From positions 1 through 31,554 of IMG/VR virus record IMGVR_UViG_3300006854_000041: 31,554 nt of DNA. One strand, given 5' to 3'. The translations under genes were made by a program, and so were the position numbers. The notes beneath the pieces are model-generated. The model did not search any database and had not been told where the DNA came from. It saw nothing but the letters and a program-made list of their open reading frames with translations. Shown one piece after another: positions 7,354 through 16,108 of the stretch. This stretch comes from a virus. The stretch's first letter is position 1. Every line of letters begins with the position of its first letter.

Positions 7354-8033
7354 ACACGATCTGCACCTACGTCTTTCCCGTCGCTGACGGCCGCCATTAC
7401 GAGGACGCGGTGAGGTTCGTGGCGTCGTACAACCTGCGTCCAGCCGGCGCCGATCACCGGCTGATCATCGTGTCCAACGGCGGCCAACCCACATTCGAGA
7501 TGCGTTGCCTGCTCGAACAACTCAACCATCCCTATGAGGTGTTCGTTCACGACAACACGGGCTGGGATATAGGAGCCATGCAGGCCGCAGCCCGTAACTA
7601 CCCGGCCGAGATGATGGTTTTCTTCGGCACGACGGCGTATCTGCGCGGACCGCACTGGCTCAAGCGCATGGAGGATGCGTTCAAGACTCGCGGCCATCAA
7701 TGTCTCTACGGCTCGACGGCGAACCAGGGTGACGCGCGCGTGAACGTCACGCCGCACATACGCACGACAGGATTTTGGTGCTCGCCTGCGCTGATGAACA
7801 TGTACCCCAACCGAGTGACGGATCCTAGCCAGAGATACCCTTTCGAGCATGGAGTCCTTGGGTTCACGCAATGGTGTCGCAACCAAGGTTACGGCGTCTA
7901 CATGGTGACATGGGATGCCGAGGTGGAGTTTCCGCACTGGGATGCGATACCGAACGGGTTCCATCAAGGCGACCAGAGTTCTCTGATCGTGGGAGATAGG
8001 CTCACGCGGGTTCCATACGGGTGCGATCCATGA
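7350..8033 (+). CDS. Glycosyltransferase-like protein, paralogue 2
   Basis: A 227-residue protein clearly related to the gene at 5816 over its full length. Shared elements are IIVSNGG (residues 40-46), DNTGWDIGA, MMVFFGTTAYLRGPHWLKRM and a later MVTWD that matches MLVTWD of the paralogue. These fit a GT-A-like fold; I see no clear DxD, so metal binding is uncertain. It sits between the two DNA methyltransferases with four-base overlaps on both sides. Candidate roles are synthesis of a virion or host-surface glycan, or glycosylation of a modified base; the sequence does not decide. Confidence 0.6.
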   Translation: MNTICTYVFPVADGRHYEDAVRFVASYNLRPAGADHRLIIVSNGGQPTFEMRCLLEQLNHPYEVFVHDNTGWDIGAMQAAARNYPAEMMVFFGTTAYLRGPHWLKRMEDAFKTRGHQCLYGSTANQGDARVNVTPHIRTTGFWCSPALMNMYPNRVTDPSQRYPFEHGVLGFTQWCRNQGYGVYMVTWDAEVEFPHWDAIPNGFHQGDQSSLIVGDRLTRVPYGCDP

Positions 8034-9106
8034 TCACCATTCTCCAAGGCGACTGGATCGATCAGTTGCGCACATTACAGGACAGATGCGTGGAAACATG
8101 CGTAACGTCGCCGCCGTATTGGGGCCTTCGAGACTACGGCGTTGCTGGCCAGATTGGACTTGAGAAAACTCCCGAGGATTACGTTGCCAAGCTAGTCGAA
8201 GGATTCCGCGAAGTGCGCCGGGTGCTGCGCGACGATGCAACACTTTGGCTGAATCTTGGGGATAGCTACGCTTCTCAAGGCGGAAGTTTTGATCCCGCAG
8301 ATTGGGATAATAAGCAATCCACAAATCGCGGCAGCATTGAAAAATCGAGACAGGCACCCACAGGACTCAAACCGAAAGACTTAGTTGGCATTCCATGGCG
8401 GGTAGCCTTCGCGCTTCAGGCTGACGGCTGGTATCTGCGCTCGGACATCATCTGGCACAAGCCCAACCCGATGCCCGAGAGCGTCACCGACCGGCCAACG
8501 AAGTCGCACGAATATATTTTTCTGCTCACGAAACAGGAGAGGTATTACTACGACGCGGAGGCGATTAAGGAGCCGTCCAGCCCCAACTCGCACGCATTCG
8601 CCAGCCAGTTTCGCGGCAGCCCGACAGACCACCGATTCCAAGACGGCAAGGTAATTCATCCGAAAGCGAACGGCCGCAATTCTCGAATGGTCGTGGAACG
8701 CGCTGCGGGTAAAGAGCACAGCAAACCGAACCCTTCGCGTTCCCACGTTCCTGGTGTCACACCCAAATCTGCGGCAGCCGGTTCGGGAATTAAGGCTAAC
8801 GAGAGCTTTCATGCGGCTGTTTGTGATTTAGTTCCAGACCGCAACAAGCGCACCGTCTGGACCGTGGCAACGTCGCCATACAAAGAGGCGCACTTCGCCA
8901 CGTTCCCGCCTGACCTGATCAAGCCGTGCATCTTGGCTGGCACTCGCCCAGGAGATACCGTCCTTGATCCATTCGGCGGCAGCGGAACCTCTGGCCAAGT
9001 CGCGCTCGAACTCGGGCGCAAGGCTGTGCTAATCGAACTCAACCCGAAGTATGTTCAGATGATCAAAGGTCGCTGTAACGTAACGCCAGGGTTGGCACTC
9101 GCATGA
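8030..9106 (+). CDS. DNA N4-cytosine/N6-adenine methyltransferase
   Basis: A 358-residue amino-methyltransferase with catalytic motif IV TSPPYWGL (26-33) before motif I DPFGGSGT (313-320), the order of the beta class. A variable 100-residue central region (about 180-280) is the probable target-recognition domain. SPPY occurs in both N4-cytosine and N6-adenine enzymes, so the base is not decided. I prefer ATG 8030, which gives an ATGA overlap with the upstream stop, over GTG 8021. No cognate endonuclease is adjacent, so protection from host restriction is the likely role. Confidence 0.88.
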   Translation: MITILQGDWIDQLRTLQDRCVETCVTSPPYWGLRDYGVAGQIGLEKTPEDYVAKLVEGFREVRRVLRDDATLWLNLGDSYASQGGSFDPADWDNKQSTNRGSIEKSRQAPTGLKPKDLVGIPWRVAFALQADGWYLRSDIIWHKPNPMPESVTDRPTKSHEYIFLLTKQERYYYDAEAIKEPSSPNSHAFASQFRGSPTDHRFQDGKVIHPKANGRNSRMVVERAAGKEHSKPNPSRSHVPGVTPKSAAAGSGIKANESFHAAVCDLVPDRNKRTVWTVATSPYKEAHFATFPPDLIKPCILAGTRPGDTVLDPFGGSGTSGQVALELGRKAVLIELNPKYVQMIKGRCNVTPGLALA

Positions 9107-9783
9107 AGATCGTCGTATTCTACCACGCGTACCTGTTCTCCGGCTCTCCACCCGATCTCCTCCCGCACGCCTTCGCCGTCGTACAGCACCAGATGCACCG
9201 GCTCTGCGCGAGCGGCCTGGCTGACGCGGCTTCGGAGATCATCGTGGGGATCAACGGCGGCGATGAAAGTCTTGACGTGGCACGGCTTGTCGTGCCGCGC
9301 AAGGCAAAGCTGGTCGGTCATGGCCTGCAGTCGAAGTGCGAGAACCCGACGCTGGTGTTGCTCGAAAACTGGCTCAAGGCGAACCCGGAGGAGGCGTACG
9401 TGTTGTACCACCATGCCAAAGGATCCAGTCACGATCCAGCTACGGAGTACGGCAAGTTCGATGGAATGTGGAGAGAGTGTATGCAGGCCAACTGCGTCGA
9501 TAATTGGAGAAGGTGCGTTTCCGACCTTTCTGGGTTTGAAGCGGTGGGGTGTCACTGGCTTCAGAATCAAGGGCATGATAGGAGCCAACATTACTTTGCA
9601 GGAACATTTTTCTGGAGTCGTGCTTCTTTTCTGCGTACCTTACCAAGTATATTCCAGCGGGAGAGAATTAAAGTGTCTGGTATTGGGTCATCAGAGAGTA
9701 AGTATGAAGCCGAAGTATGGATTGGCAATGGTCCAAGATTGCCGATCATTCGCGATTACCACCCAGGCGGAATAGCCCATTGA
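9103..9783 (+). CDS. Glycosyltransferase-like protein
   Basis: A 226-residue protein. It shows an N-terminal strand (MKIVVFYHAYLF), a second strand EIIVGINGG (44-52), YVLYHHAKGS (about 98-107) and YFAGTFFWSRASFL (about 164-177), with a C-terminal EAEVWIGN. These recur in a family of small predicted glycosyltransferases of cell-surface loci. It differs from the 5816/7350 pair. The start overlaps the methyltransferase stop. The last third is lower in GC than the first, next to the incoming HNH-AP2 gene. Confidence 0.5.
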   Translation: MKIVVFYHAYLFSGSPPDLLPHAFAVVQHQMHRLCASGLADAASEIIVGINGGDESLDVARLVVPRKAKLVGHGLQSKCENPTLVLLENWLKANPEEAYVLYHHAKGSSHDPATEYGKFDGMWRECMQANCVDNWRRCVSDLSGFEAVGCHWLQNQGHDRSQHYFAGTFFWSRASFLRTLPSIFQRERIKVSGIGSSESKYEAEVWIGNGPRLPIIRDYHPGGIAH

Positions 9784-10262
9784 TGAAGAAAATAAAACTG
9801 ACTCAAGGGAAGCACGCGATGGTCGATGACGAGGATTATCATTGGCTCAGTCAACGGAAGTGGTACGCAGTCAAAGTATCACACGCTGGAACCTCCCCAA
9901 CTTGGTACGCAAAACGATGGCCGAATTTGTATATGCACCAAGCAATATCGATTCGCATGGGTTTTCGTTCTGCTAAAGGCAATGACCATGCAGATGGGAA
10001 CGGATTAAACAATCAAAGGTTTAACATTAGAAAAGCTTCGTACACACAGCAAAACGGAAACAGGCGCAAAGAATCTGGATGCCGAAGCAAATTCAAAGGG
10101 GTTTATTGGAGAAAAGATAGAGGCCACTGGGTTGCCAGGTTGCGGCACAAATGGACAAGTTATTATTTAGGTTCCTTTGTTGAGGAGGAGTTAGCTGCGA
10201 GAGCTTACGATAATGCAGCAAGGAAAATTTTTGGAAGCTTCGCTAGGTTGAATGCCCCATGA
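9783..10262 (+). CDS. HNH endonuclease with AP2 DNA-binding domain
   Basis: A 159-residue homing-type nuclease. The N-terminal half has the HNH_3 pattern: LYMHQ (49-53), NDHADGNGLNN (67-77) and a later Asn-rich NIRKASYTQQNGN. Residues 103-157 form an AP2 domain (SKFKGVYWRKDRGHWVARL, then YYLGSF and AARAYDNAARKIFG). The start ATG overlaps the previous stop (TGATG); an upstream in-frame extension to 9717 lies inside the previous gene. It is A-rich compared with its neighbours and sits cleanly between two coupled genes, as expected of a selfish insertion. Confidence 0.92.
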   Translation: MKKIKLTQGKHAMVDDEDYHWLSQRKWYAVKVSHAGTSPTWYAKRWPNLYMHQAISIRMGFRSAKGNDHADGNGLNNQRFNIRKASYTQQNGNRRKESGCRSKFKGVYWRKDRGHWVARLRHKWTSYYLGSFVEEELAARAYDNAARKIFGSFARLNAP

Positions 10263-11347
10263 CACCGGAACTCGAAGCCGCCTACCGTGACGCCGCTCGG
10301 CCGTTCTATGAGGGCGGAGGCGCGATCACGGAAGATGTTACTCGTCTGAGGAACTGGCGGGTGTTTTTGGAAATCTGCTCTGCCTGCAACCTTCGCTGTC
10401 CGACTTGCACCAAAGGGAACCAGCCAGCCGTCAACGGACTCAAGTACGAGCACCAGACCGGGATCATGGACGAGTCATTGATGGAACGAATTCTCGACAA
10501 GATCCAGTCCGAGAACCCCAAGGCTTTGATCTTCTGCTACGGCAATAGTGAACCATGGCTGCATCCCAAACTCCCTGAGTGCATCGCCTCGATCAAACGC
10601 CGAGGACTATCTCCGCAGTTGTCCAGCAACCTCAATTACATGCAGCGGGTGCCTGAGACGTTGGAGGCCGGTCCTGACCTACTCATCATCAGCCTTTCGG
10701 GATGGACACAGGAGGTTTATGAGAAGGGGCACGCAGGCGGTAACATCGAAAAGGTCAAGGCCAACATGCGGATTTTGGCCGAGGCAAATAACCAACGTCC
10801 CGCCGACAAGCGCATCGACATCAGGGTTAATTTTCACGTGTACACGGACAATAGCCACGAGATCGAACCGATGCGTGAGTACGCTGCCAGCTTGGGTCTT
10901 GGGTTCTTTACCTCGCTCGCCAGGGCGATTTCAATGGAAAGCACCATTCAGTACGAGCGGCACTTGGATCCAGACGCCACGCCGTTCGAGGTGCAGGAAG
11001 GGCAACCAGACTGGAACAAGATTTTCCCGCCGGTGTCGCAGACGTATATCGACACGATGAAGCGGCTGAAGATCCCACCCACCGAGGCGCGCGAGATGTA
11101 CAAGCATCATCCTATGCGCGAAGTGTGCCCTGTTGGAGCCGGGATGCTTTTCACGTTCATCAGGCACGACGGACTGGTGCAGATGTGTGCTTGCACGGCT
11201 GACCGCCGGATCACGCTCGGCAACTACTTGGATCTGACTCCGGATCAAATGATCGAGAAGCGCACCGGACATTCGATTTGCAAGAAGTGCCTTCACTACC
11301 GGAACAACCTCTACTACAACCTTGTCGATCGGGACAAATGGGAATGA
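10259..11347 (+). CDS. Radical SAM enzyme with SPASM-like C-terminal cysteines
   Basis: A 362-residue radical S-adenosylmethionine enzyme. The cluster-binding CxxxCxxC is at Cys 43, 47 and 50 (CNLRCPTC). A strand with CYGNSEPWLHP (93-103) matches the SAM-binding GGEP region. The C-terminus carries Cys 290, 310, 312, 341 and 344, a SPASM/twitch-type set for auxiliary Fe-S clusters. Members modify peptides, sugars or cofactors. Here it is flanked by glycosyltransferases and sugar-type methyltransferases, so a carbohydrate or nucleotide substrate is the simplest guess. The ATG overlaps the HNH-AP2 stop. Confidence 0.88.
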   Translation: MTPELEAAYRDAARPFYEGGGAITEDVTRLRNWRVFLEICSACNLRCPTCTKGNQPAVNGLKYEHQTGIMDESLMERILDKIQSENPKALIFCYGNSEPWLHPKLPECIASIKRRGLSPQLSSNLNYMQRVPETLEAGPDLLIISLSGWTQEVYEKGHAGGNIEKVKANMRILAEANNQRPADKRIDIRVNFHVYTDNSHEIEPMREYAASLGLGFFTSLARAISMESTIQYERHLDPDATPFEVQEGQPDWNKIFPPVSQTYIDTMKRLKIPPTEAREMYKHHPMREVCPVGAGMLFTFIRHDGLVQMCACTADRRITLGNYLDLTPDQMIEKRTGHSICKKCLHYRNNLYYNLVDRDKWE

Positions 11348-11955
11348 GAGACTTGGACACCATCGGAAGGTTGTATGAAACTGACAAAGCTACGGTGTTC
11401 ACTCGTACGTACGCCAAGCCCAAGGCTTACACGCTTCACTACGCGAGGTGTTTCGATCCGCTAAGAGACGACTGCATTAAGCTCCTGGAAATAGGTGTCG
11501 GCGGTGGAGAATCGGTGCAAATGTGGCTAGACTACCTTCCATACGCTGCGGTGTTCGGAGTTGATCTAGTCGAGAAAACTAATCCTTGGAACACGCCCGG
11601 TCGAGGTGCTCACTCGCGTTATACGTTCCTTCAAGGCGACCAGACCGACAAAACCATGTGGGCGTGCTTCCTGGCTGACTGCGGGAAGGACTTCGACATC
11701 ATCATCGACGACGGCTCGCACGAACCCAAAGGAATCATCACGGCCTTCGAGTGCCTGTGGCCAGCCGTGAAACCGGGCGGGTATTACGCCATCGAGGATC
11801 TCGGGTGCGGCTTCACTAGCCCTGGATACCCGTCGCACTTGGATTGGCTGCGCGTGCAAATGGAGGCGGTGAACCAGGGATTGGGCGACATTGATTCTGT
11901 TTACTTTGCTAGGGAGTTGGTCATATTGCGCAAAAAGCCATGTATCACGACGTAA
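11344..11955 (+). CDS. Class I SAM-dependent methyltransferase, MycE-like
   Basis: A 203-residue protein. I chose ATG 11344, which overlaps the radical SAM stop (ATGA); an in-frame extension to 11278 would run inside that gene. The N-terminus IGRLYETDK, the SAM site LLEIGVGGGESVQMWLDYLP and the acidic FDIIIDDGSH resemble sugar O-methyltransferases of the macrocin/MycE type, in which acidic residues bind a metal near the DDG motif. The substrate is unknown. It overlaps the following C-methyltransferase gene by 16 bases. Confidence 0.75.
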   Translation: MRDLDTIGRLYETDKATVFTRTYAKPKAYTLHYARCFDPLRDDCIKLLEIGVGGGESVQMWLDYLPYAAVFGVDLVEKTNPWNTPGRGAHSRYTFLQGDQTDKTMWACFLADCGKDFDIIIDDGSHEPKGIITAFECLWPAVKPGGYYAIEDLGCGFTSPGYPSHLDWLRVQMEAVNQGLGDIDSVYFARELVILRKKPCITT

Positions 11956-13196
11956 CGAAATGCCGAGCCTGCGATTTTGGATCCTGGGATCGCCAAGGCA
12001 AAGCCGGAGAGTCTCCCGAGAAGCTCGTTCCTGTGCTCGATCTCGGAGTCCAACCACTAGCCAACGACTTCCGCCAAACCGGCCAGGAGAAATCCGGGTA
12101 CGCCCCGCTCAAAGTCCTCTACTGCCCTCGGTGCTCGCTGGCTCAACTCTCAGTGGTAGTGCGCCCAGAAGTCCTGTACTCGAACTACGCCTATGTCACG
12201 AGCAACAGCCGCACGATGCGCGATCACTTCGGCACCCTCACCCGAGACATCCTAACCGAGATCACCGCCGGGCCAGCTATCGAGATCGGCAGCAACGACG
12301 GATTGTTCCTGGCCTATCTCTCTGATCTGGGTTTCGGAAACTTGGTCGGCATCGACCCGGCGAAGAACCTCGCCGAACGAGCCAACAAACTCGGGATCAC
12401 GACGATCAACGACTTCTTCAACCCGGACTCAGCCGAGGCGGCGCGCACGTCATGCGGAGAGCCTTCACTGATCATCGCGCGCCATGTGTTCTGCCACGTC
12501 CACGACTGGCACGGGTTCGTGAACAATCTCAATGCGATGGCCGGCAAGAACACCCTAATATGCCTGGAGGTGCCCTATGCTGTTGACCAGCTTGCCGCCG
12601 GCAGCTTCGACCAGGTTTACCACGAACACCTGTCGTACCTGAGCATCAAGGCGATGAAGGCGTTGCTGAACGACACAGTGTTTCACCTGCACCGGATCTG
12701 CCATTACCCGGTTCACGGCGGAGCCATCGTCATTATGATCCGGCGCAACGACGCCAAAGAACCGCCGCACCCATCGGTCGAGCAATACTTGGAAAAGGAG
12801 GACTGCAGCGAGAAACGCTGGCTGGACTTCGCCGGTAATGCCCATAAACAGATCGCGAACCTTCGTGAAATGGTGGAGGAGTTAGCCTTTAAAGGCAGGA
12901 GGATATGCGGTTACGGCGCATCGGCGAAGGCGACTGTGTGGATCTCCGCCTGCGAGTTCACTCGCAAGCAGATCGGCATCGTGTGCGATTCGACGGCGCA
13001 AAAGGTGGGTTGCACCATCCCGGGGACAGACATCCCAGTGACCAACGAGGGGGACCACTTCACCGGCTGCTTTGATTACGTGGTCCTATTTGCGTGGAAC
13101 TACGCCAGGGAAATCATGGAACGCGAAAAGGGGTTCAACCACGGAGGATTTTCGTGGATTGTTCCTGTGCCAAAGCTGGAGATGATAACGGCGTGA
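11940..13196 (+). CDS. Sugar-nucleotide C-methyltransferase (TylC3/TcaB9-like)
   Basis: A 418-residue protein with the full three-part layout of NDP-deoxysugar C-methyltransferases. There is an N-terminal zinc domain with CRAC (8-11) and CPRC (62-65), a SAM-binding domain with EIGSNDG (115-121) and the family hallmark FDQVYHEHLSY (223-233, catalytic His region), and a C-terminal Rossmann-like domain with GYGASAK (324-330). Relatives add a methyl carbon to C3 of a keto-sugar nucleotide in antibiotic and O-antigen pathways. Finding it whole in a phage suggests a branched-sugar product. No sugar dehydratase is visible in the window, so the substrate would come from the host or from elsewhere in the genome. 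Confidence 0.9.
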   Translation: MYHDVTKCRACDFGSWDRQGKAGESPEKLVPVLDLGVQPLANDFRQTGQEKSGYAPLKVLYCPRCSLAQLSVVVRPEVLYSNYAYVTSNSRTMRDHFGTLTRDILTEITAGPAIEIGSNDGLFLAYLSDLGFGNLVGIDPAKNLAERANKLGITTINDFFNPDSAEAARTSCGEPSLIIARHVFCHVHDWHGFVNNLNAMAGKNTLICLEVPYAVDQLAAGSFDQVYHEHLSYLSIKAMKALLNDTVFHLHRICHYPVHGGAIVIMIRRNDAKEPPHPSVEQYLEKEDCSEKRWLDFAGNAHKQIANLREMVEELAFKGRRICGYGASAKATVWISACEFTRKQIGIVCDSTAQKVGCTIPGTDIPVTNEGDHFTGCFDYVVLFAWNYAREIMEREKGFNHGGFSWIVPVPKLEMITA

Positions 13197-13242
13197 AAAC
13201 CTTTGTCATTGCTAGTGGCTGAGGAAGGGAGTAAAGCGGGTC

Positions 13243-15543
13243 ATGCGTTTTGACAATGCCAGCAAAGTGGAAGAATGCGTGTGGAACATGCGCCTCGCGG
13301 ATCTTCCTCGCGACGAGAACCGGACGATCATTAATCAGCTCTTTAACGGAGATCCGCCGCTAGACGAGGCTTTGGCAGAGGAAAATAACGTAGAGATCAA
13401 TCGCAATGACTTGGAAGGTCCGATCCTGATGAGCAACGCCCGTCGCCAGTGGAACCAGGCGATGTTGGGGGCAGAGAATTTTTTCACCGTCACTCTGGAC
13501 TCCGGACCACCGGCCAAACGCCGGGAGTGGGGGCATATCATCACGCGAGAGATCAATCGTCGGCTAAAGAAAACTCGTCGCCAACTTGAGGAGAAACGTG
13601 CGACTGGAGGCACAACGCTGTTGCACGGTCGCGGTGCCTCGACCTGGAACACCCGGCGATCGGTGATTCCGGTTCCATTGGGAATGCCGAGCGTGCTCAT
13701 CCCAAGTGAGACCGATCTGGACTTCGAGAACCTCGCTTACTTCTCCATTTTCCGAGAGTGGACACCGAGCCAGCTTTACACTATGACCCATGGCCCAAAG
13801 GTGGATCCGGGTTGGGATATGGAATTGGTGATGAGTCAGCTTCGGTATGTGGCCGAGCAAGTGACCAAGCAGCCGAACGCCACGGCTTTTCAGTACATGC
13901 CAGAGCGCATCGAGGAGTTGATTAAGCAGGACATGGGATTCTGGGGCAGTGACGCTGTTCCTACCGTTGACGTGTGGGATTTCTTCTTCCGGGAGGCAGA
14001 GGAGGATGGGAAAGGCTGGTATCGCCGAACTATTCTCGACTGGGGTGTGACGGACAGCGTAGCCCGAACATTCAAGAGCAAACCCGATCACTCCAACAAG
14101 GACGCCGACGGGAAATTCCTCTACACGTCGAAGAACCGGAAGTACGCCAACTCGATCAACGAGATCATTCAATGCCAATGGGCGGACTGCTCGGCGGTGT
14201 TCCCTCAAAAGGTGCATTCGGTGCGTTCCTACGGCTGGCTGCTCTGGGGCGTGTGCGATCTTCAAAACCGGCTTCACTGCAAGTTTAACGAAGCGGTGTT
14301 CCAACAACTCATGTGGTTCTTCCGGGTGCCTAGCAACGAACAGTTCACACGGCTTAAGATGGCCAACTTCGCGCACATGGGTGTCATCCCTCCTGGTATT
14401 GAGTGGGTGAAGGCGCAAGACCGCTATGCCCCGCCTTTGCCGCTGGTGGAGTACGCCTTCACACGCAACCGCGGACTGATGAACGAAAGCTCGACAGCTT
14501 ATTCCCAGGATTTCACGCGCCAGAATCAGGGCAAGGAAATGACGGCGACCGAGACCATGGCGATTGTCAACGCCTCGAACGCTCTGATCGGCGGGTTTCT
14601 CACACAGGCCTACGATTACGAGGATTTCAAGCACCAGGAACAGTGCCGGAGGATCCTGATCAAGAACAACCCGGACACCATCGCTAAAGAGTCGATCAGG
14701 GCGATCTTGAAAAAGGGCGTGCCAGAACAGATGCTCGACATAGATCGTTGGATCGTCCAGACCGAGCGCGTCATCGGCGCCGGAAACAAGCAACTCGCCA
14801 TGGGTCAGGTGCAATTCTTGCAGGGAGTGAGGAAGAACCTGGGTCCGTCGCAACAGCGCAAGATCGATCACATCTCGATCGAGACCGCCCTCGACGATCC
14901 GGCTTTGGCTGAGGAACTCGCCCCGGTCGATGGTCAAAAGACGGCCAGCAACTCGATGCACGACGCACAACTATCCACCGAACGTCTCATGCGTGGACTA
15001 CCGTTGGCTCCGCGCGATGAAATGGTGTACGAAGATTACGTGAAGGTCTGGATCGCTGACCTGGAACTGATGGTCAACCAGACCGAGCAAACCGGTGGCA
15101 TGGCTTCTCCGTCCGACATCCGTGGCTGGAACACCATGATCGAGCAGACCAAGAGCTTCCTCAAAATCATGGCCGGGAACGATGAGGACAAACAGAAGGT
15201 CAAAGCCTACGCCGATCGGCTAAAGGTGGTGGGCAACTTGGTGAAGGCGTTTGAGCAACGGTTTATGCAGATGGCGGAGAAGCAGCAGAAACAGAACGGG
15301 CAGGCTGCACCGGATCCGAAGATTGCCGCCCAAGTGCAGGGCAAGATGGCTCTGGATGCCGTGAAGGCTAGGAACATGGAAACCAGTCACGCGCAGCGTA
15401 CAGCTCAGAAGCAAGTGCAGTTTGAACAGAAGTTACAGCAGGATGAGCGGCGCACCAACGCCGAGATCCGGCTGGAGAACGCCAAGGCCGCTCATGAGCT
15501 TGTGCGCGGGAACCTCAAAGCCTTTAACGAACCGACTGAATAA
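13243..15543 (+). CDS. Portal protein
   Basis: A 766-residue soluble protein between the packaging gene and the scaffold/capsid genes, the usual place of the dodecameric portal. It has a mixed alpha/beta body, a region FREWTPSQLYTMTHGP (about 167-182) and a long helical, Lys/Gln-rich C-terminus (about 650-766) like the barrel or crown of long portals. A weak GGGAG-type ribosome site (gaagggag) lies 13-20 bases before the ATG. The call rests on size, position and general character rather than on a catalytic motif. The 46-base gap before it is the largest break in the preceding 11 kb of + strand genes and may hold a start of transcription. Confidence 0.8.
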   Translation: MRFDNASKVEECVWNMRLADLPRDENRTIINQLFNGDPPLDEALAEENNVEINRNDLEGPILMSNARRQWNQAMLGAENFFTVTLDSGPPAKRREWGHIITREINRRLKKTRRQLEEKRATGGTTLLHGRGASTWNTRRSVIPVPLGMPSVLIPSETDLDFENLAYFSIFREWTPSQLYTMTHGPKVDPGWDMELVMSQLRYVAEQVTKQPNATAFQYMPERIEELIKQDMGFWGSDAVPTVDVWDFFFREAEEDGKGWYRRTILDWGVTDSVARTFKSKPDHSNKDADGKFLYTSKNRKYANSINEIIQCQWADCSAVFPQKVHSVRSYGWLLWGVCDLQNRLHCKFNEAVFQQLMWFFRVPSNEQFTRLKMANFAHMGVIPPGIEWVKAQDRYAPPLPLVEYAFTRNRGLMNESSTAYSQDFTRQNQGKEMTATETMAIVNASNALIGGFLTQAYDYEDFKHQEQCRRILIKNNPDTIAKESIRAILKKGVPEQMLDIDRWIVQTERVIGAGNKQLAMGQVQFLQGVRKNLGPSQQRKIDHISIETALDDPALAEELAPVDGQKTASNSMHDAQLSTERLMRGLPLAPRDEMVYEDYVKVWIADLELMVNQTEQTGGMASPSDIRGWNTMIEQTKSFLKIMAGNDEDKQKVKAYADRLKVVGNLVKAFEQRFMQMAEKQQKQNGQAAPDPKIAAQVQGKMALDAVKARNMETSHAQRTAQKQVQFEQKLQQDERRTNAEIRLENAKAAHELVRGNLKAFNEPTE

Positions 15544-15548
15544 CCACC

Positions 15549-15929
15549 GTGAAAATTATCATCGAAACTATCCCTCACGACCAACAACGCTATCCGACCG
15601 TGGGCGACTGGACTTATGATCCTGACGGCACCCTCCACATTAAAGTGAGTGGGCTTTCCGACTGGCGCCGCGAGGCATTGGTGGCCGTTCACGAACTGGT
15701 CGAGGTGCTGGTGTGCAAAAACGATGGCGTGACCCAAGAGGCGGTTGACGAGTTCGACACCAACTACGAGAAAGAGAGGAAACCTGGAGACGAGTCCGAG
15801 CCTGGGGATGATCCTAATGCGCCGTACGTGCGGCAGCACTGCATCGCCACTGGGGTCGAAAGGATCCTAGCCGCCGAACTTCGAGTAAATTGGAAGGATT
15901 ACGAGGAAGAACTTTGCGCGCTTCCGTGA
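15549..15929 (+). CDS. HELVE-motif small phage protein
   Basis: A 126-residue protein from a GTG start five bases after the portal stop. The sequence ALVAVHELVEVLVCKNDGVT (43-62) contains HExxE, reminiscent of zincin metalloproteases, followed by EAVDEFD. I recall similar HELVE plus AVDxFD proteins in other phages, without known function. A lone HExxE does not prove protease activity. Its position behind the portal makes head maturation one possibility. Confidence 0.6.
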   Translation: MKIIIETIPHDQQRYPTVGDWTYDPDGTLHIKVSGLSDWRREALVAVHELVEVLVCKNDGVTQEAVDEFDTNYEKERKPGDESEPGDDPNAPYVRQHCIATGVERILAAELRVNWKDYEEELCALP

Positions 15930-16108
15930 ACATTCCTTGGCTAAAATGGAAAGATGATGGATGGATTGGAATTGTGACGGGGCATCTTCATAAATGGCAT
16001 ACCATTGCTAGAACTCACCCACGAGGCCACACCAGAAGAAAGTGTGTTAAGTGTGCAGCCTTAGAGTACTACACCACGTCCAGAGGGTGGCAGCCACTGA
16101 AAAAATGA
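15926..16108 (+). CDS. Small basic zinc-binding-like protein
   Basis: A 60-residue protein starting at GTG 15926, which overlaps the upstream stop (GTGA). It has HLHKWHTIARTHPRGHTRRKCVKC, split here as a His-rich part and a CxxC pair, so a small zinc-binding module is possible. A longer frame from 15890 would overlap the previous gene by 40 bases. Its stop overlaps the next ATG. Confidence 0.5.
   Translation: MNIPWLKWKDDGWIGIVTGHLHKWHTIARTHPRGHTRRKCVKCAALEYYTTSRGWQPLKK

Noticed and set aside
8021-8029. GTG 8021 as the start of the amino-methyltransferase
   Set aside because: ATG 8030 gives the same four-base overlap seen at most junctions here; GTG would add only three residues.
13564-14970. 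468-codon minus-strand open frame
   Set aside because: It is antisense to the portal gene and is explained by the codon bias of that gene.
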